Positions 8,889 through 17,582 of a stretch of 64,000 nucleotides of DNA are shown one piece after another; the stretch's first letter is position 1; every line of letters starts with the position of its first letter. The notes under the pieces were generated by a model. It was not told the origin of the DNA. It made no database searches and was given only the letters and a program-made list of their open reading frames with translations. Position numbers and translations under genes: made by a program. This DNA comes from JABWBJ01 sp035646395 (GTDB lineage: Bacteria > Gemmatimonadota > Gemmatimonadetes > Gemmatimonadales > Gemmatimonadaceae): the NCBI GenBank assembly GCA_035646395.1, contig DASRPK010000165.1, forward strand, positions 5,390-69,389. The letters are read 5' to 3'.

Positions 8889-10232
8889 TCATCCTCCCTG
8901 CCCGTTGTCCGACGGTGCTCCCCCGCCCGATTCATCATCACCCTCCTCGGTCAGTTCGTCGAGGATGCTCATGATGCGATCGGCCTCCTCGGGAGCGATC
9001 CCGGGAAGCTTGAGGAAGTCATCGCGTTCAAGATCGATGATGTCGTTCAACGTGCGGAAGCCTCCTTCCTCGAGCACCGCCACCGTAGCCGGCGGCAAGC
9101 CCTCGATCTCCGACAGCCTGACGTCGGCCACGTCTGCCTCACCCTCTTCGGGCAGTGGCGCGAACACCGGGCTGTCGCTGCGCTCCATCCATTCACGACT
9201 CGAGTACAGGTCGATCTTCCAGCCCGTCAACTCTGACGCGAGCCGCACGTTCTGGCCGTTGCGGCCGATCGCGAGCGACAACTGATCCTCGTCGACGATC
9301 GCCTGAATCGTGCGCGTGCCTGAATCCGACTGCACGCGCGCCACACGAGCCGGCGCCAGCGCCAGCTTCGCAAAGCGCTCGGGATCCGAAGACCACGGCA
9401 CGATGTCGATGCGCTCACCGTTCAATTCGTTCACGACCGCCTGCACGCGCGAGCCCTTCAGGCCGACGCATGCACCCACCGGATCGATCGAGTCGTCCTT
9501 CGAGAAGACGGCGATCTTGGTGCGGCTGCCGACTTCACGGGCTGCCGCACGGATCTCGACGATCCCCTGCTGCATTTCTGGAACTTCGAGCTTGAACAGC
9601 GCCTGAACGAACCCCGGGTCGCCACGGCTCAGAATGAGTCGCGGGCCTTTCGGAGTTTCCTCGACGCGCTTGAGAACCGCGCGGATCGGGTCGCCCTGGT
9701 GGAAGTGCTCGCGATGATTCTGTTCGCGATACGGGATGATCGCTTCCGCCTCGCGGAACTTGTTGAGCATCACGACGAGCTTGCCGCGCTCGATCTGCTG
9801 CACTTCGCCGGACAACAACTCACCGACGCGATTCGTGAACTCGTCGCGGATCTTCGACCGTTCACCTTCACGCACGCGCTGGATAATCCGCTGCTTGGCC
9901 GCCTGCACCGCGCTGCGACCAAATTCCGCGAAATCCACCGGGATTTCCATCACGTCGCCGGGCTGGAACTCGGGATCTTCGAAGCGCGCCTCGTCGACCG
10001 AGATCTCGCGACCCGGGTCGGTGACCTCGTCCACCACGGTCTTCAGCAGGATGATCTTGATCTTGCCGTTCTTTTCGTCGATTTCGACCTCGGCCTGAAC
10101 CGTCGGGCCGTGCTTTTTCGCCAGGGCAGCATGAATGCCGTCCTGTAACAACCCATGCAGTTCGGTGCGATCGATCTGCTTGGAGTTGGTCAGTTCGCGA
10201 ATTGCGCTGAGTATTTCGGCCGATCCAATCAT
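8889..10232 (-). CDS. nusA: Transcription termination/antitermination protein NusA
   Basis: 447 residues. NusA binds RNA polymerase and nascent RNA and affects pausing, termination and antitermination. The order is the N-terminal polymerase-binding domain (about 1-125), an S1 domain (near GELLSGEVQQIERGKLVVML), then KH1 and KH2 with DPVGACVGLKGSRVQAVVNEL and LSLAIGRNGQNVRLAS. The C-terminal helix-hairpin-helix segment contains GIAPEEADRIMSILDEL, and the protein ends in an acidic and Gly-rich tail. It overlaps rimP by four bases (ATGA). Confidence 0.97.
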   Translation of the reverse strand: MIGSAEILSAIRELTNSKQIDRTELHGLLQDGIHAALAKKHGPTVQAEVEIDEKNGKIKIILLKTVVDEVTDPGREISVDEARFEDPEFQPGDVMEIPVDFAEFGRSAVQAAKQRIIQRVREGERSKIRDEFTNRVGELLSGEVQQIERGKLVVMLNKFREAEAIIPYREQNHREHFHQGDPIRAVLKRVEETPKGPRLILSRGDPGFVQALFKLEVPEMQQGIVEIRAAAREVGSRTKIAVFSKDDSIDPVGACVGLKGSRVQAVVNELNGERIDIVPWSSDPERFAKLALAPARVARVQSDSGTRTIQAIVDEDQLSLAIGRNGQNVRLASELTGWKIDLYSSREWMERSDSPVFAPLPEEGEADVADVRLSEIEGLPPATVAVLEEGGFRTLNDIIDLERDDFLKLPGIAPEEADRIMSILDELTEEGDDESGGGAPSDNGQGG

Positions 10233-10738
10233 TTCTTCCCCTCTTTCCGGTCCCTGGCCTGGCTACCCGGCTTGCTGGCCCCCCAACGGAATACCAGCCG
10301 TGCCTCACGAACCTCCGCCAGGGGAATGCGATGTTCGGTCCCGCGTGCCTCACGCATGACTGCCACCGGTTCGCCTGACGAGTCGTCCACACCAATCACT
10401 TCCACTTCGAGGCGTCCGCCCAGCGACGGCGCCAACACTTTCGCCGTGCGTCCCGCAAACCGCCGCCAATCCGCGGCATTCCGCAGCGGGCGTTCAACGC
10501 CCGGGGACGACACCTCCAGCACGTAGTTCCCACCCACCAATCCGGACGTATCGAGCCGAGGCTCGAGTGCCCGCGACACCTGCGCACAATCGTCGACCGT
10601 GATCTTCTCTCCGTCGCGGCGATCGATGCGAACGTCGAGCAACGGACGCCGCGCCATTCCACCGACGCGAAGTTCGACCAGATCGAATCCGAGACCTTCA
10701 ACTTCTTGTTTTATAAAGACTTCCAGCGCCTCATTCAT
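10229..10738 (-). CDS. rimP: Ribosome maturation factor RimP
   Basis: 169 residues. It is needed for 30S assembly. The N-terminal alpha/beta domain has GFDLVELRVGG and RRPLLDVRIDR, and the middle has the strongly conserved YVLEVSSPGVERPLR. The C-terminal SH3-like part is followed by a basic tail (QARDRKEGKK). It is the first gene of the rimP-nusA-ylxQ-infB-rbfA-truB-ribF group and lies 36 bases below an intrinsic terminator. Confidence 0.95.
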   Translation of the reverse strand: MNEALEVFIKQEVEGLGFDLVELRVGGMARRPLLDVRIDRRDGEKITVDDCAQVSRALEPRLDTSGLVGGNYVLEVSSPGVERPLRNAADWRRFAGRTAKVLAPSLGGRLEVEVIGVDDSSGEPVAVMREARGTEHRIPLAEVREARLVFRWGASKPGSQARDRKEGKK

Positions 10739-10773
10739 GTCGTTTCGAGGTTGCGCACTCGACCCTCATAGAA

Positions 10774-10802
10774 CAAAAAAATGTGGGGACCTTCCCCACA
10801 TT
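10774..10802 (-). terminator. Intrinsic terminator in the rimP leader (possible attenuator)
   Basis: On the minus strand a 9-bp stem AATGTGGGG / CCCCACATT (10780-10788 with 10794-10802) with a 5-base loop is followed directly by a run of T. This is a textbook Rho-independent terminator. It lies 140 bases after the upstream oxidase gene and only 36 bases before the rimP ATG, leaving little room for a separate rimP promoter. It is therefore either the end of the upstream transcript or an attenuator for the nusA operon. Confidence 0.85.
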
Positions 10803-10803
10803 C

Positions 10804-10943
10804 AAGCACAACCCGGAATTTCCCAGCGACCGGCAATCTACCGGTCCACTCGACCTTACGGAAGAGGCGTAACCAAGAGGCCAAGGCCAGAGGATTCGAT
10901 GTTTTGTTTCGTGAGGTCCCGGTCCGTTCGCAATTGGCGGAGT
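10804..10943 (-). other. Structured leader region of the rimP-nusA-infB operon
   Basis: About 140 bases between the oxidase stop and the terminator. It contains at least one clear hairpin, GACCGG / CCGGTC at 10828-10846 with a 7-base loop. A 70-codon open frame (10735-10947) also crosses it, but that frame runs through both hairpins and has no family resemblance I recognise, so I read the region as untranslated leader. Confidence 0.4.
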
Positions 10944-11639
10944 TCACAGCATGAGAACACCCAGCTGCCGCCCTTCATCTCCAGCGCGATGCGAAAAGAA
11001 TCGCTCGTTATGACAGCGCGTGCACCACTCGCTCACGGAGACGGCGGCGCCCGCCTTACGAGCCTGATCAGCCATCACTCCGCGCAGGTCGAGCAGCGTT
11101 GGCGACTCGACCTCATCCCCGGTTACCGCGGCGTAAACGTCCGGACCGACTTCGTAACATTTGCCACAAATGGCCGGACCGAAGTGGACGTGCGCTTTGC
11201 TGACGTCGCGGCCAAGTGAATCGAGCGCCTCGAAACCTGCGTTCAGGATGCCGGCCGCGGTGCCCTTCCAGCCGCTATGGAGGAGAATGCCTACGCCATC
11301 TGGGTGGGCGATGAAGATCGGGACGCAGTCGGCAAGCGTCACGGCCATGGCGGTGCGATTCGAGCGGCTCAAGTGGCCATCCGCCCCCGACGTGTCGCGA
11401 AGCCAACCGCTCCAACCATCGCCGTGCCAGAGAATGCGACTTCCGTGTACCTGCACCGCGGTCGCAAGTCGTCTCGCCTCCGGACGCAGCGCCTCTGCAA
11501 GGCCCATCCAGCGGCCAAAAACTGCCGCTGCGGGTTCATTCGAGGCGAGGTTGTAGCTGCCTGCCTCACGCGTCGTGGTGAACGCAATGAAGCCAAGCTC
11601 GCGGAAACCAGGGACCTCTTCGTGTGGGGGGAGGATCAT
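10944..11639 (-). CDS. Polyphenol oxidase family protein (YfiH/PgeF type)
   Basis: 231 residues from ATG 11639 (MILPPHEEVPG). The open frame continues upstream to 11765, but that part is made of octamer repeats and overlaps murA, so I reject the longer start. Family motifs are QVHGSRILW, TLADCVPIFIAHPDGVGILLHSGWKGTAAGIL and GPAICGKCYEVGPDV, which give the conserved His and Cys metal ligands. The protein ends with CTRCHNERFFSHRAGDEGRQLGVLML, the usual end of the family. Members are reported as purine nucleoside phosphorylases or peptidoglycan-editing factors; which applies here cannot be told from sequence. Confidence 0.9.
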   Translation of the reverse strand: MILPPHEEVPGFRELGFIAFTTTREAGSYNLASNEPAAAVFGRWMGLAEALRPEARRLATAVQVHGSRILWHGDGWSGWLRDTSGADGHLSRSNRTAMAVTLADCVPIFIAHPDGVGILLHSGWKGTAAGILNAGFEALDSLGRDVSKAHVHFGPAICGKCYEVGPDVYAAVTGDEVESPTLLDLRGVMADQARKAGAAVSVSEWCTRCHNERFFSHRAGDEGRQLGVLML

Positions 11640-11649
11640 TGCGATTGGG

Positions 11650-11755
11650 GTAAACGGGTAACCGGGCAGACGGGCAGACGAACGAACAACCCGGCCGGCC
11701 AATTCATGATGGGCCCGACTGCCCGTTTTGCCCGTTTGCCCGCTTGCCCGCCTAG
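11650..11755. repeat. Inverted octamer arrays between murA and the oxidase gene
   Basis: The left part (about 11652-11682) repeats CGGGTAAC- and CGGGCAGA-like octamers. The right part (about 11720-11752) repeats TGCCCGTT- and TGCCCGCT-like octamers, which are their complement. The layout matches the ylxQ-infB gap but the unit differs. Confidence 0.75.
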
Positions 11756-13041
11756 CCGTCCACAATCCGTTCGATCTTCGCGCCTAACGCATTCAACCGC
11801 TGGTCGATGCGCTCGTAGCCGCGCTCGATCTGGCGCGCGTTGTGGATCGTGCTGGTTCCCTCGGCACAAAGCGCGGCCAGCAACATGGCCATGCCGGCGC
11901 GGATGTCCGGCGACTCGACCCGCGCCCCCCGTAGCGCCGAGGGACCGGCGATAATGACGCGATGCGGATCGCACAGCACGATACGCGCACCCATGCCGAT
12001 CAACTTGTCGACAAAGAACAGCCGCGACTCGAACATCTTCTCGTGCATCAGGATCATGCCGTTGCACTGGGTCGCCGTCACGATCGCGATCGACATGACG
12101 TCGGCCGGAAACGCGGGCCACGGCTGGTCCTCGAGCTTCGGGACGTGGCCGCCGAGATCGGAACGGATGTCGCGTGGCTGGTCTGCGGGAATGATCAGAT
12201 CATCGCCGTCCACGTCACACTCGATGCCGAGGCGTTCGAATCCCATCCGGATCGACCGCAGATGCTGCACTCCGGCGTTCTTCACGGTGAGCTCCGATCG
12301 CGTCACCGCCGCGAGTCCGATAAACGATCCGACCTCGATATGATCGGGTCCAATGCGGTGCGTCGCAGGACCTAACGAGGAGCCACCTTGAATGACCAGT
12401 GTGTTGGTCCCGATCCCGTCGATTTTCGCGCCCAGGGCGACCAGGAAGTGTGCAAGATCCTGCACGTGGGGTTCGCTGGCGGCGTTGCGCAGAATCGTCG
12501 TCCCCTCCGCCGCGACCGCAGCCATGAGCGCATTTTCGGTGCCGGTGACCGAAGGCTCGTCGAGAAAAACGTCGGCGCCGACCAGCTTGTTGGCGCGAAA
12601 TTCATATCGGTCGCTGGTGACATACTCGGCCCCCAGCTGTTCGAAGGCCAGAAAATGCGTATCGACCCGACGCCGGCCGATCACATCGCCGCCGGGGGGT
12701 GGCAATGCGACTTCACCGCATCGGGCGAGCATCGGTCCCGCGAGAAGGATGGACGCCCGAATGCTCGCGCACAGCACCGGATCGAGCTCCTTGGCGCTGA
12801 GCTCTTTCGCTTCGATCTCGAGAGTGTTCGTTCCCGTCCAGTTTGCTGACGCGCCGACTGATCGAACGAGCTCGACCAGAGTCTCGGTGTCGAGGATGCG
12901 CGGCACGTTCTGCAGCGTGACCCGATCGCGGGTCAACAGTGCCGCGGCGATGATTGGTAGCGCGGCATTCTTGTTTCCGGCGGGCTCGATGGACCCCGAG
13001 AGCGTGCGGCCGCCTTCAACTACGTACTTTATGGATGACAT
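11752..13041 (-). CDS. murA: UDP-N-acetylglucosamine 1-carboxyvinyltransferase MurA, Cys-to-Asp form
   Basis: 429 residues. It transfers enolpyruvate from PEP to UDP-GlcNAc, the first committed step of peptidoglycan synthesis. The substrate-binding lysine is in PAGNKNAALP (K24). The catalytic loop reads ALPPPGGDVIGRRRVDTH; E. coli has Cys115 where this protein has Asp119. Enzymes with Asp at this position, as in Mycobacterium and Chlamydia, remain active and resist fosfomycin. Other conserved blocks are EPSVTGTENALMAA and IEVGSFIGLAAVTRSE. The gene is preceded by a possible promoter and followed by an inverted repeat array. Confidence 0.96.
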   Translation of the reverse strand: MSSIKYVVEGGRTLSGSIEPAGNKNAALPIIAAALLTRDRVTLQNVPRILDTETLVELVRSVGASANWTGTNTLEIEAKELSAKELDPVLCASIRASILLAGPMLARCGEVALPPPGGDVIGRRRVDTHFLAFEQLGAEYVTSDRYEFRANKLVGADVFLDEPSVTGTENALMAAVAAEGTTILRNAASEPHVQDLAHFLVALGAKIDGIGTNTLVIQGGSSLGPATHRIGPDHIEVGSFIGLAAVTRSELTVKNAGVQHLRSIRMGFERLGIECDVDGDDLIIPADQPRDIRSDLGGHVPKLEDQPWPAFPADVMSIAIVTATQCNGMILMHEKMFESRLFFVDKLIGMGARIVLCDPHRVIIAGPSALRGARVESPDIRAGMAMLLAALCAEGTSTIHNARQIERGYERIDQRLNALGAKIERIVDG

Positions 13042-13064
13042 TTGCTGGGATTGCGGGCGCGCTA

Positions 13065-13094
13065 AGTATGGGTCGGTGCTGTTCGTATCTTCAA
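13065..13094 (-). promoter_or_regulatory. Possible murA promoter
   Basis: On the minus strand TTGAAG, 18 bases, CATACT. Each box matches four of six consensus positions. It is suitably placed, 24 to 53 bases before the murA ATG. Confidence 0.35.
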
Positions 13095-13102
13095 GTCATC
13101 GC

Positions 13103-13132
13103 TTGACTTCGGTTTTCTCTGCGCGTTACGAT
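13103..13132 (+). promoter_or_regulatory. Possible promoter for the DUF948-like and phospholipase-like genes
   Basis: TTGACT, 18 bases, TACGAT. It points rightward, about 110 bases before the ATG at 13242, and is back to back with the possible murA promoter. Confidence 0.35.
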
Positions 13133-13241
13133 GGGCGCCGAACCAATTAGTGCCGTACTCTGTAACGGACCGTACAATTTCGGCCGATCCGGGTAGTAAC
13201 TGAACGAGCAGCCGCACTTAACGCCCGCACCGGGAGCATGG

Positions 13242-13871
13242 ATGGATTCAGGATCGTGGCTCGCGATTGCGCTGATGCTTCAGGATCAGGTCGTGCGCGA
13301 CACCGTTGTCATGATTCCGGCTGATCGCGGTTTCATGGAAACGCTCGCCGTCACCGGTCAATTTGTCGTCTCACTCGTGGTACTCGTGTTGCTCGGCGCC
13401 CTGGTCTTTGTGTTGCTGGCGATGCGCAAGAGCGTGCACGAATTGACGAAGCTTCTCACGGCATCGTCGGGTGACATTTCAGCTGCGGCGCATTCCGTGC
13501 GCCATGTCGCTGAAGATGTTCGCGGCATTACGCAGTCGGTGAAGACCGACGTGGGCGCGATGAGCGACACGATTCGCCACGTCAACTCAGGCGTACGCAA
13601 GGCTGTGCGTCGCGCGGAAGTACGATTGCATCGTCTCGATGCGCTGGTCAGCGTCGCACAGGAAGAAGCGGAAGATTTCGTGATGTCGTCCGCGTCCGCA
13701 TTGCGCGGCGTCCGGCTCGGCGCGTCGGCACTCAAGCGCTCGTTTCTGTCGGCGCGCCGCCGAGGCGTCAAGCGGAAAAAGCGCCGTCGCACTCGCGACG
13801 TCGAGCCATCCATGTCCGAGCGCGGCTCGGAGCGGCCTCGCATCCGAACGAGGGTGGTCGACCGCACGTGA
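13242..13871 (+). CDS. Single-pass membrane protein with coiled-coil region (DUF948-like)
   Basis: 209 residues. One membrane segment at about residues 38-62 (TGQFVVSLVVLVLLGALVFV) is followed by a helical stretch of about 100 residues with heptad-like spacing (SVHELTKLLTASSGDISAAA and onward). The tail is very basic (ARRRGVKRKKRRRTR). The layout resembles small DUF948-type proteins with methyl-accepting-like helices; no function is established. The last codons overlap the next gene by four bases (GTGA), so the two are probably translated together. Confidence 0.75.
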   Translation: MDSGSWLAIALMLQDQVVRDTVVMIPADRGFMETLAVTGQFVVSLVVLVLLGALVFVLLAMRKSVHELTKLLTASSGDISAAAHSVRHVAEDVRGITQSVKTDVGAMSDTIRHVNSGVRKAVRRAEVRLHRLDALVSVAQEEAEDFVMSSASALRGVRLGASALKRSFLSARRRGVKRKKRRRTRDVEPSMSERGSERPRIRTRVVDRT

Positions 13872-14830
13872 CGCGTCTTTCGCCGAGGCATGTCGCGCCA
13901 CTATCGGCGATTGTAGCAGCCCTCCTCGCCATCGCGCTTTTCCCGTCGGACGCGCTCGCGTGGACACCGGGGACTCACGTCTATATCGGCGATGCGGTAT
14001 TGCGGTCGCTGTCCATGTTACCGAGCCACATCGCCGGCTTGTTGGGCGCGTTTCCGTACGACTTCCTTTATGGGTCGATTGCCGCTGACACCAGCATTGC
14101 GAAGAAATACGCGGCGGTGGGTCGGCATTCACACTCCTGGACGGTCGGCTTCGATATCCTCGACCGCGCGCGTGATGATGCGCTGCGAGCGTTTTCCTAT
14201 GGGTATCTCGCGCACCTCGCGGCGGACGTGGTAGCGCATAACGTGTTCGTCCCATACCAGCTGGCCGTCACGTCCAGTACCACCGGGTTCGGGCACAGTT
14301 ACTGGGAAACGCGATTCGAGACGCACCTGGGTGAATGGGCACCGCGACGGGCTCGCGAGCTGATCGTGCTGGACCACAGCAGGAGCGACGCGCACCTCGA
14401 CCGGATCCTCAGCCCCACGATCTTCAGCACTTCGACCAATCGCCGGATCTTTCGCGGCATGGTGGTCGCGGCGGACATGGAGTCGTGGCAACGCGTGTTC
14501 CAGTTGATGCTCGAGCGCAGTCGCTGGGACCTGGCGGACGACCTCGTCGCCGTGCAGGTGACGACGTCCTTCGACTATGTGATGGATCTGCTGCGACGCC
14601 TCGACTCGTCCGACGCCATGCGGTTCGATCCATCGGGGCACGATCGCTTGCGCATGGCCAAGCGGATCCGACGGACGCACCTGCGGGCCGGCGGTGAAGA
14701 AGCGGTAGCTGAGCAGGCCGCGCAGGAATTCGCGCTCCCGCCCGCGTCGGAACCGATGTCATTGCAACTCGGGTGGCCGCTGTTCCCACCCCGGCCCGAG
14801 AAGCTTCCCTTCCCAGCTCGCAGCGCCTGA
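13868..14830 (+). CDS. Zinc-dependent phospholipase C-like protein
   Basis: 320 residues from GTG 13868. A signal-like hydrophobic segment ends near ALFPSDALAW. The mature start WTPGTHVYIGDAVL, then HSHSWTVGFDILDRA, GYLAHLAADVVAHNVFVP and GHSYWETRFETHL, match the zinc ligand pattern of the Zn_dep_PLPC family (Trp and several His, Asp and Glu). Residues after about 200 are helical and less conserved. The protein may cleave phospholipids in the periplasm or outer membrane; the substrate is unknown. It overlaps the coiled-coil gene upstream by four bases. Confidence 0.8.
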   Translation: MTRLSPRHVAPLSAIVAALLAIALFPSDALAWTPGTHVYIGDAVLRSLSMLPSHIAGLLGAFPYDFLYGSIAADTSIAKKYAAVGRHSHSWTVGFDILDRARDDALRAFSYGYLAHLAADVVAHNVFVPYQLAVTSSTTGFGHSYWETRFETHLGEWAPRRARELIVLDHSRSDAHLDRILSPTIFSTSTNRRIFRGMVVAADMESWQRVFQLMLERSRWDLADDLVAVQVTTSFDYVMDLLRRLDSSDAMRFDPSGHDRLRMAKRIRRTHLRAGGEEAVAEQAAQEFALPPASEPMSLQLGWPLFPPRPEKLPFPARSA

Positions 14831-14848
14831 CCGGCACGGAGCCCGGCC

Positions 14849-16741
14849 TTAACTGATCTGGGGGCCTGAACTCCGTTCGGCGCGTGCGGCACGATGCGCG
14901 GCCTCGATCTCTTCTTCGCCGGCAACAACGGCGGGCATCTCGAGGACGAAGCACGCACCGATCTTCGTCGGTTTCACGAAGAGATCTCCGCCATTGGCTC
15001 GCGCGAAGGCGCGTGAGACAGAAAGACCGAGTCCGATGCCGTGCGCCTTCGTCGTGAACATGGGCTCGAAGATCCGATCGGCATTCTTCCCGGAAATTCC
15101 GTCTCCCGAATCCTGGATCTCGATCCGCAATTGCCCAGCCGTGTATGCGGCGGCGATTGTGAGCACGCCGGTTTTACCTTGCATGGCCTGAACGGCGTTC
15201 GTCGTCAGGTTCCAGAGTATCTGTGCAAGGTGATCCCGGTCGAGCACGAGCCTTGGAATCGGCACAGCGAAATGGCGCTCGACTGTGATCGTCGGGGGAA
15301 TTCCCGCTCGCAGTACGATCTCGTCGAGGAGCGCTATGATGTCCACGGCGGTCCGAACTGGTGGTCCGGAGCGAGCGCGATCGAGCAGATCAGAAATGAT
15401 CCGATCGGACACGCGAATCTGCTCGCGGAGCAATCGTGCGTACTCGCGCAACTTGTCTGACGCTTCCGGTGAGTTGTCGATGAGAAAGATGACATTGCTC
15501 ATGACGCCAAGCGGATTGCGCAACTCGTGGCCGACGCTCCCGGACAACCGGCCGAGCGAGGCGAGCTTCTCCGATTCCCGCAGTTCCTCGTGCAACGCGT
15601 GCAGTCGGGCGGCCGCAGTCGAGAGTTCTCCAGTGCGAGTGTCGATCTCTGCCTCGAGCTGGCTCCGGGCACTGGTCACGCTCGACGTCATGCTGTTAAA
15701 CGCACGCGCGAGGCGTCCGATCTCGTCCTCCCTGTCGATAGCGGTGAGTGGAACATCACGCTCCCCGCGAGCCAACCCCTCGGCGGCAATCGTGAGGTTC
15801 GCCAATGGCGTCGTTATGCGGCGGCTGACGCGACCCCCCACAAACGCTCCGGCCATGGCGATGAGAATGCCGATGACGACGAACGGGATGATGAGCGCGT
15901 TTGCGGGGGCGAGGACGAGACGCGCGGGCAGGTCGAGCGCGTAGAGCCACGGCGTGTTGGGAATCCGCGTGGCCACGCCCAACCAGCGCTCTCCATTCCG
16001 GAGGTAGCGCACCGCGGTGGATGGAGGCGATACCGGATATTGCACGTCTCCAGCCGGTCCCCACATCGGCCCATCGACGTTACCGACCAGCAGCACGGAC
16101 CCTTCGAGCAGATTTGCGGCCATGCGCCGATTCACGCCCAACCGTTGCTGTCTCGTGACGCGGATGCTACCGAGCGTGCCGCGGCCGCCCTGCACAGCAA
16201 TCGAAGCCACAAAGGAAACGGCGCCCTCATGCTCCTCGAAGCGGCTGATCGTTGCATCGGCGGGCGCGCCGTTGCCAGGATGTACGCGCGAAGGTCCGCT
16301 GACTTCCGGGATGACCTTCAATACTGATTCAGCCGTATTGCGCAACTCGACGACGACTGTGCTGTCGGAAAGACCCTTCAGGGATTGCAGTAATCGCGCC
16401 GCGGAATCCGAGACGCTCCCGCGGGTCAATGATGCGATGATCGCGGGATCGTGAGCAGCGTTCCGCAGCGCGGTCAGCTGGTTCATGATGCCGAGCTCCG
16501 CCACCGTCCGAACCTGGGAGAGCGTACTGCGGAGCCGTGTGGTCGCCGTTTCGAAGGCGAGCGCGCGCGCCGAGACATAGGCGAAGAAGCCAAATGCGGC
16601 GACGGTGAGGGAAGCGGCGAGCGCAAACAACCACGGCAGCTTCCAGCGAAGAGAGTGCCGATCAAAGCGCAGAGCAGATGTCAACCTGGACAGTGCACTC
16701 ACGACAATCACTCCAGAGCCCGCAGGACCAACGGTAGCCAC
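14849..16741 (-). CDS. Sensor histidine kinase with extracytoplasmic sensor, HAMP, HisKA and HATPase
   Basis: 630 residues. A membrane helix at about 36-57 is followed by a periplasmic domain of about 210 residues and a second helix near 275-300 (ALIIPFVVIGILIAMAGAF). HAMP follows (RRITTPLANLTIAAEGLARG), then the phospho-acceptor box SVGHELRNPLGVM. The ATPase has an N box WNLTTNAVQAM, G1 DSGDGISG, F box IFEPMFTTK and G2 GIGLGLSVSR. All catalytic parts are present. No response regulator is next to it, so it is an orphan here. The sensor domain resembles double-Cache-like regions in layout only. Confidence 0.93.
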   Translation of the reverse strand: MATVGPAGSGVIVVSALSRLTSALRFDRHSLRWKLPWLFALAASLTVAAFGFFAYVSARALAFETATTRLRSTLSQVRTVAELGIMNQLTALRNAAHDPAIIASLTRGSVSDSAARLLQSLKGLSDSTVVVELRNTAESVLKVIPEVSGPSRVHPGNGAPADATISRFEEHEGAVSFVASIAVQGGRGTLGSIRVTRQQRLGVNRRMAANLLEGSVLLVGNVDGPMWGPAGDVQYPVSPPSTAVRYLRNGERWLGVATRIPNTPWLYALDLPARLVLAPANALIIPFVVIGILIAMAGAFVGGRVSRRITTPLANLTIAAEGLARGERDVPLTAIDREDEIGRLARAFNSMTSSVTSARSQLEAEIDTRTGELSTAAARLHALHEELRESEKLASLGRLSGSVGHELRNPLGVMSNVIFLIDNSPEASDKLREYARLLREQIRVSDRIISDLLDRARSGPPVRTAVDIIALLDEIVLRAGIPPTITVERHFAVPIPRLVLDRDHLAQILWNLTTNAVQAMQGKTGVLTIAAAYTAGQLRIEIQDSGDGISGKNADRIFEPMFTTKAHGIGLGLSVSRAFARANGGDLFVKPTKIGACFVLEMPAVVAGEEEIEAAHRAARAERSSGPQIS

Positions 16742-17092
16742 AATTGATGAGCTGGTAAATAGTATCGGTAGAACATCAAACGGTTTGGGCGTTCCGCCCA
16801 GTCTTGCGGAAATGCGTGCTCAGCCACAGTGCCGGTGGGCTACTGCCGGCCACGCTCGGGAACGGGTCAGCACGTCACGGCCCCGTCCTCCAGGCGCCGG
16901 GCTCGGACCGCTCCGCGTGCTCAGGCGCCGCCTGACGAGTCGGCTTTGCCTCTAAACGTTAGGCATCCGGTCAGGGAACCAACGTCGCACCGTGTTCATA
17001 TGATGCATGTCGAACCGCACGGTGACACGCGGCGGAACGATTCCGGTGTACCGATGCGGCGTCTTCTGTTTCATCTCCAGGGAGGAAGCACC
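16742..17092. other. Divergent intergenic region
   Basis: 351 bases between the histidine kinase start and the lipoprotein start. Open frames cross it but none has a ribosome-binding site or family resemblance. It contains one inverted pair of the dispersed octamer: GCCTGACG at 16930-16937 faces CGTTAGGC at 16957-16964 across 19 bases. Promoters for both flanking genes are expected here but I could not place them. Confidence 0.5.
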
Positions 17093-17494
17093 ATGGCAGT
17101 TGCACTGAAGGGGGCCACGCGTTTGCTGGCCGGAGCGGGCATGGCGGTTTCATTGTTGTTCGCCGCAGGATGCGACGATGATGATGATCCGTTTGTCCCG
17201 GTCGTGACAACCATCACGATGACGAGCGGCACTCCCCAGACCGTGGCGCGGAATGCGACAAGTCAGCCTTTGACCGTAACCGTCCGCGACCAGAACGGTG
17301 ACCCGCTGTCGGGTCGCACAGTGAACTGGGCCGTCGCCTCGGGCGGTGGCACACTGGCATCGACGTCGAGCGTAACGAACCCACAGGGCGTCGCAACCAT
17401 GACGTACACAGCCGGGGCTACCGTCGGGACCGCGACGGTCACGGCCTCAATCGGCACGCTCACACCCATCACATTCACTATTACCGTCAATTAA
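17093..17494 (+). CDS. Lipoprotein with a bacterial Ig-like (Big_1-type) domain
   Basis: 133 residues from ATG 17093, preceded by a GGGAGGA ribosome-binding site. A longer open frame upstream is rejected because it lacks such a site and places the signal peptide internally. The signal SLLFAAGC gives a lipobox with Cys at about 24, followed by five Asp. The single Ig-like domain has VTVRDQNGDPLSGRTVNW and NPQGVATMTYTAG, the usual pattern of group 1 invasin-like domains. It is probably a surface or periplasmic lipoprotein of unknown partner. It is followed by a strong terminator. Confidence 0.85.
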   Translation: MAVALKGATRLLAGAGMAVSLLFAAGCDDDDDPFVPVVTTITMTSGTPQTVARNATSQPLTVTVRDQNGDPLSGRTVNWAVASGGGTLASTSSVTNPQGVATMTYTAGATVGTATVTASIGTLTPITFTITVN

Positions 17495-17505
17495 CACTGC
17501 ACGAC

Positions 17506-17554
17506 AAAAACTCCCCGACAGAGCGATCCCACGCGCATCTGTCGGGGAATTTTT
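17506..17554. terminator. Bidirectional intrinsic terminator
   Basis: A-tract, CTCCCCGACAG, 17-base loop, CTGTCGGGGA, T-tract. The stem is about 16 bp with one mismatch when the A and T runs are included. It lies between the convergent lipoprotein and flavoprotein genes and has T runs for both strands. Confidence 0.9.
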
Positions 17555-17582
17555 GTGTGCGACGATCTTCCAGAACGCGTGT

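Noticed and set aside
10735..10947. A 70-codon minus-strand frame before rimP
   Set aside because: It runs through the leader hairpin and the terminator, and I find no family pattern in it.
16930..16964. Integron attC site, because GTTAGGC and GCCTAAC match the core-site consensus
   Set aside because: The words occur singly in both directions inside housekeeping genes, there is no integrase, and the pair here lacks the inner L'' and L' boxes and the usual length.
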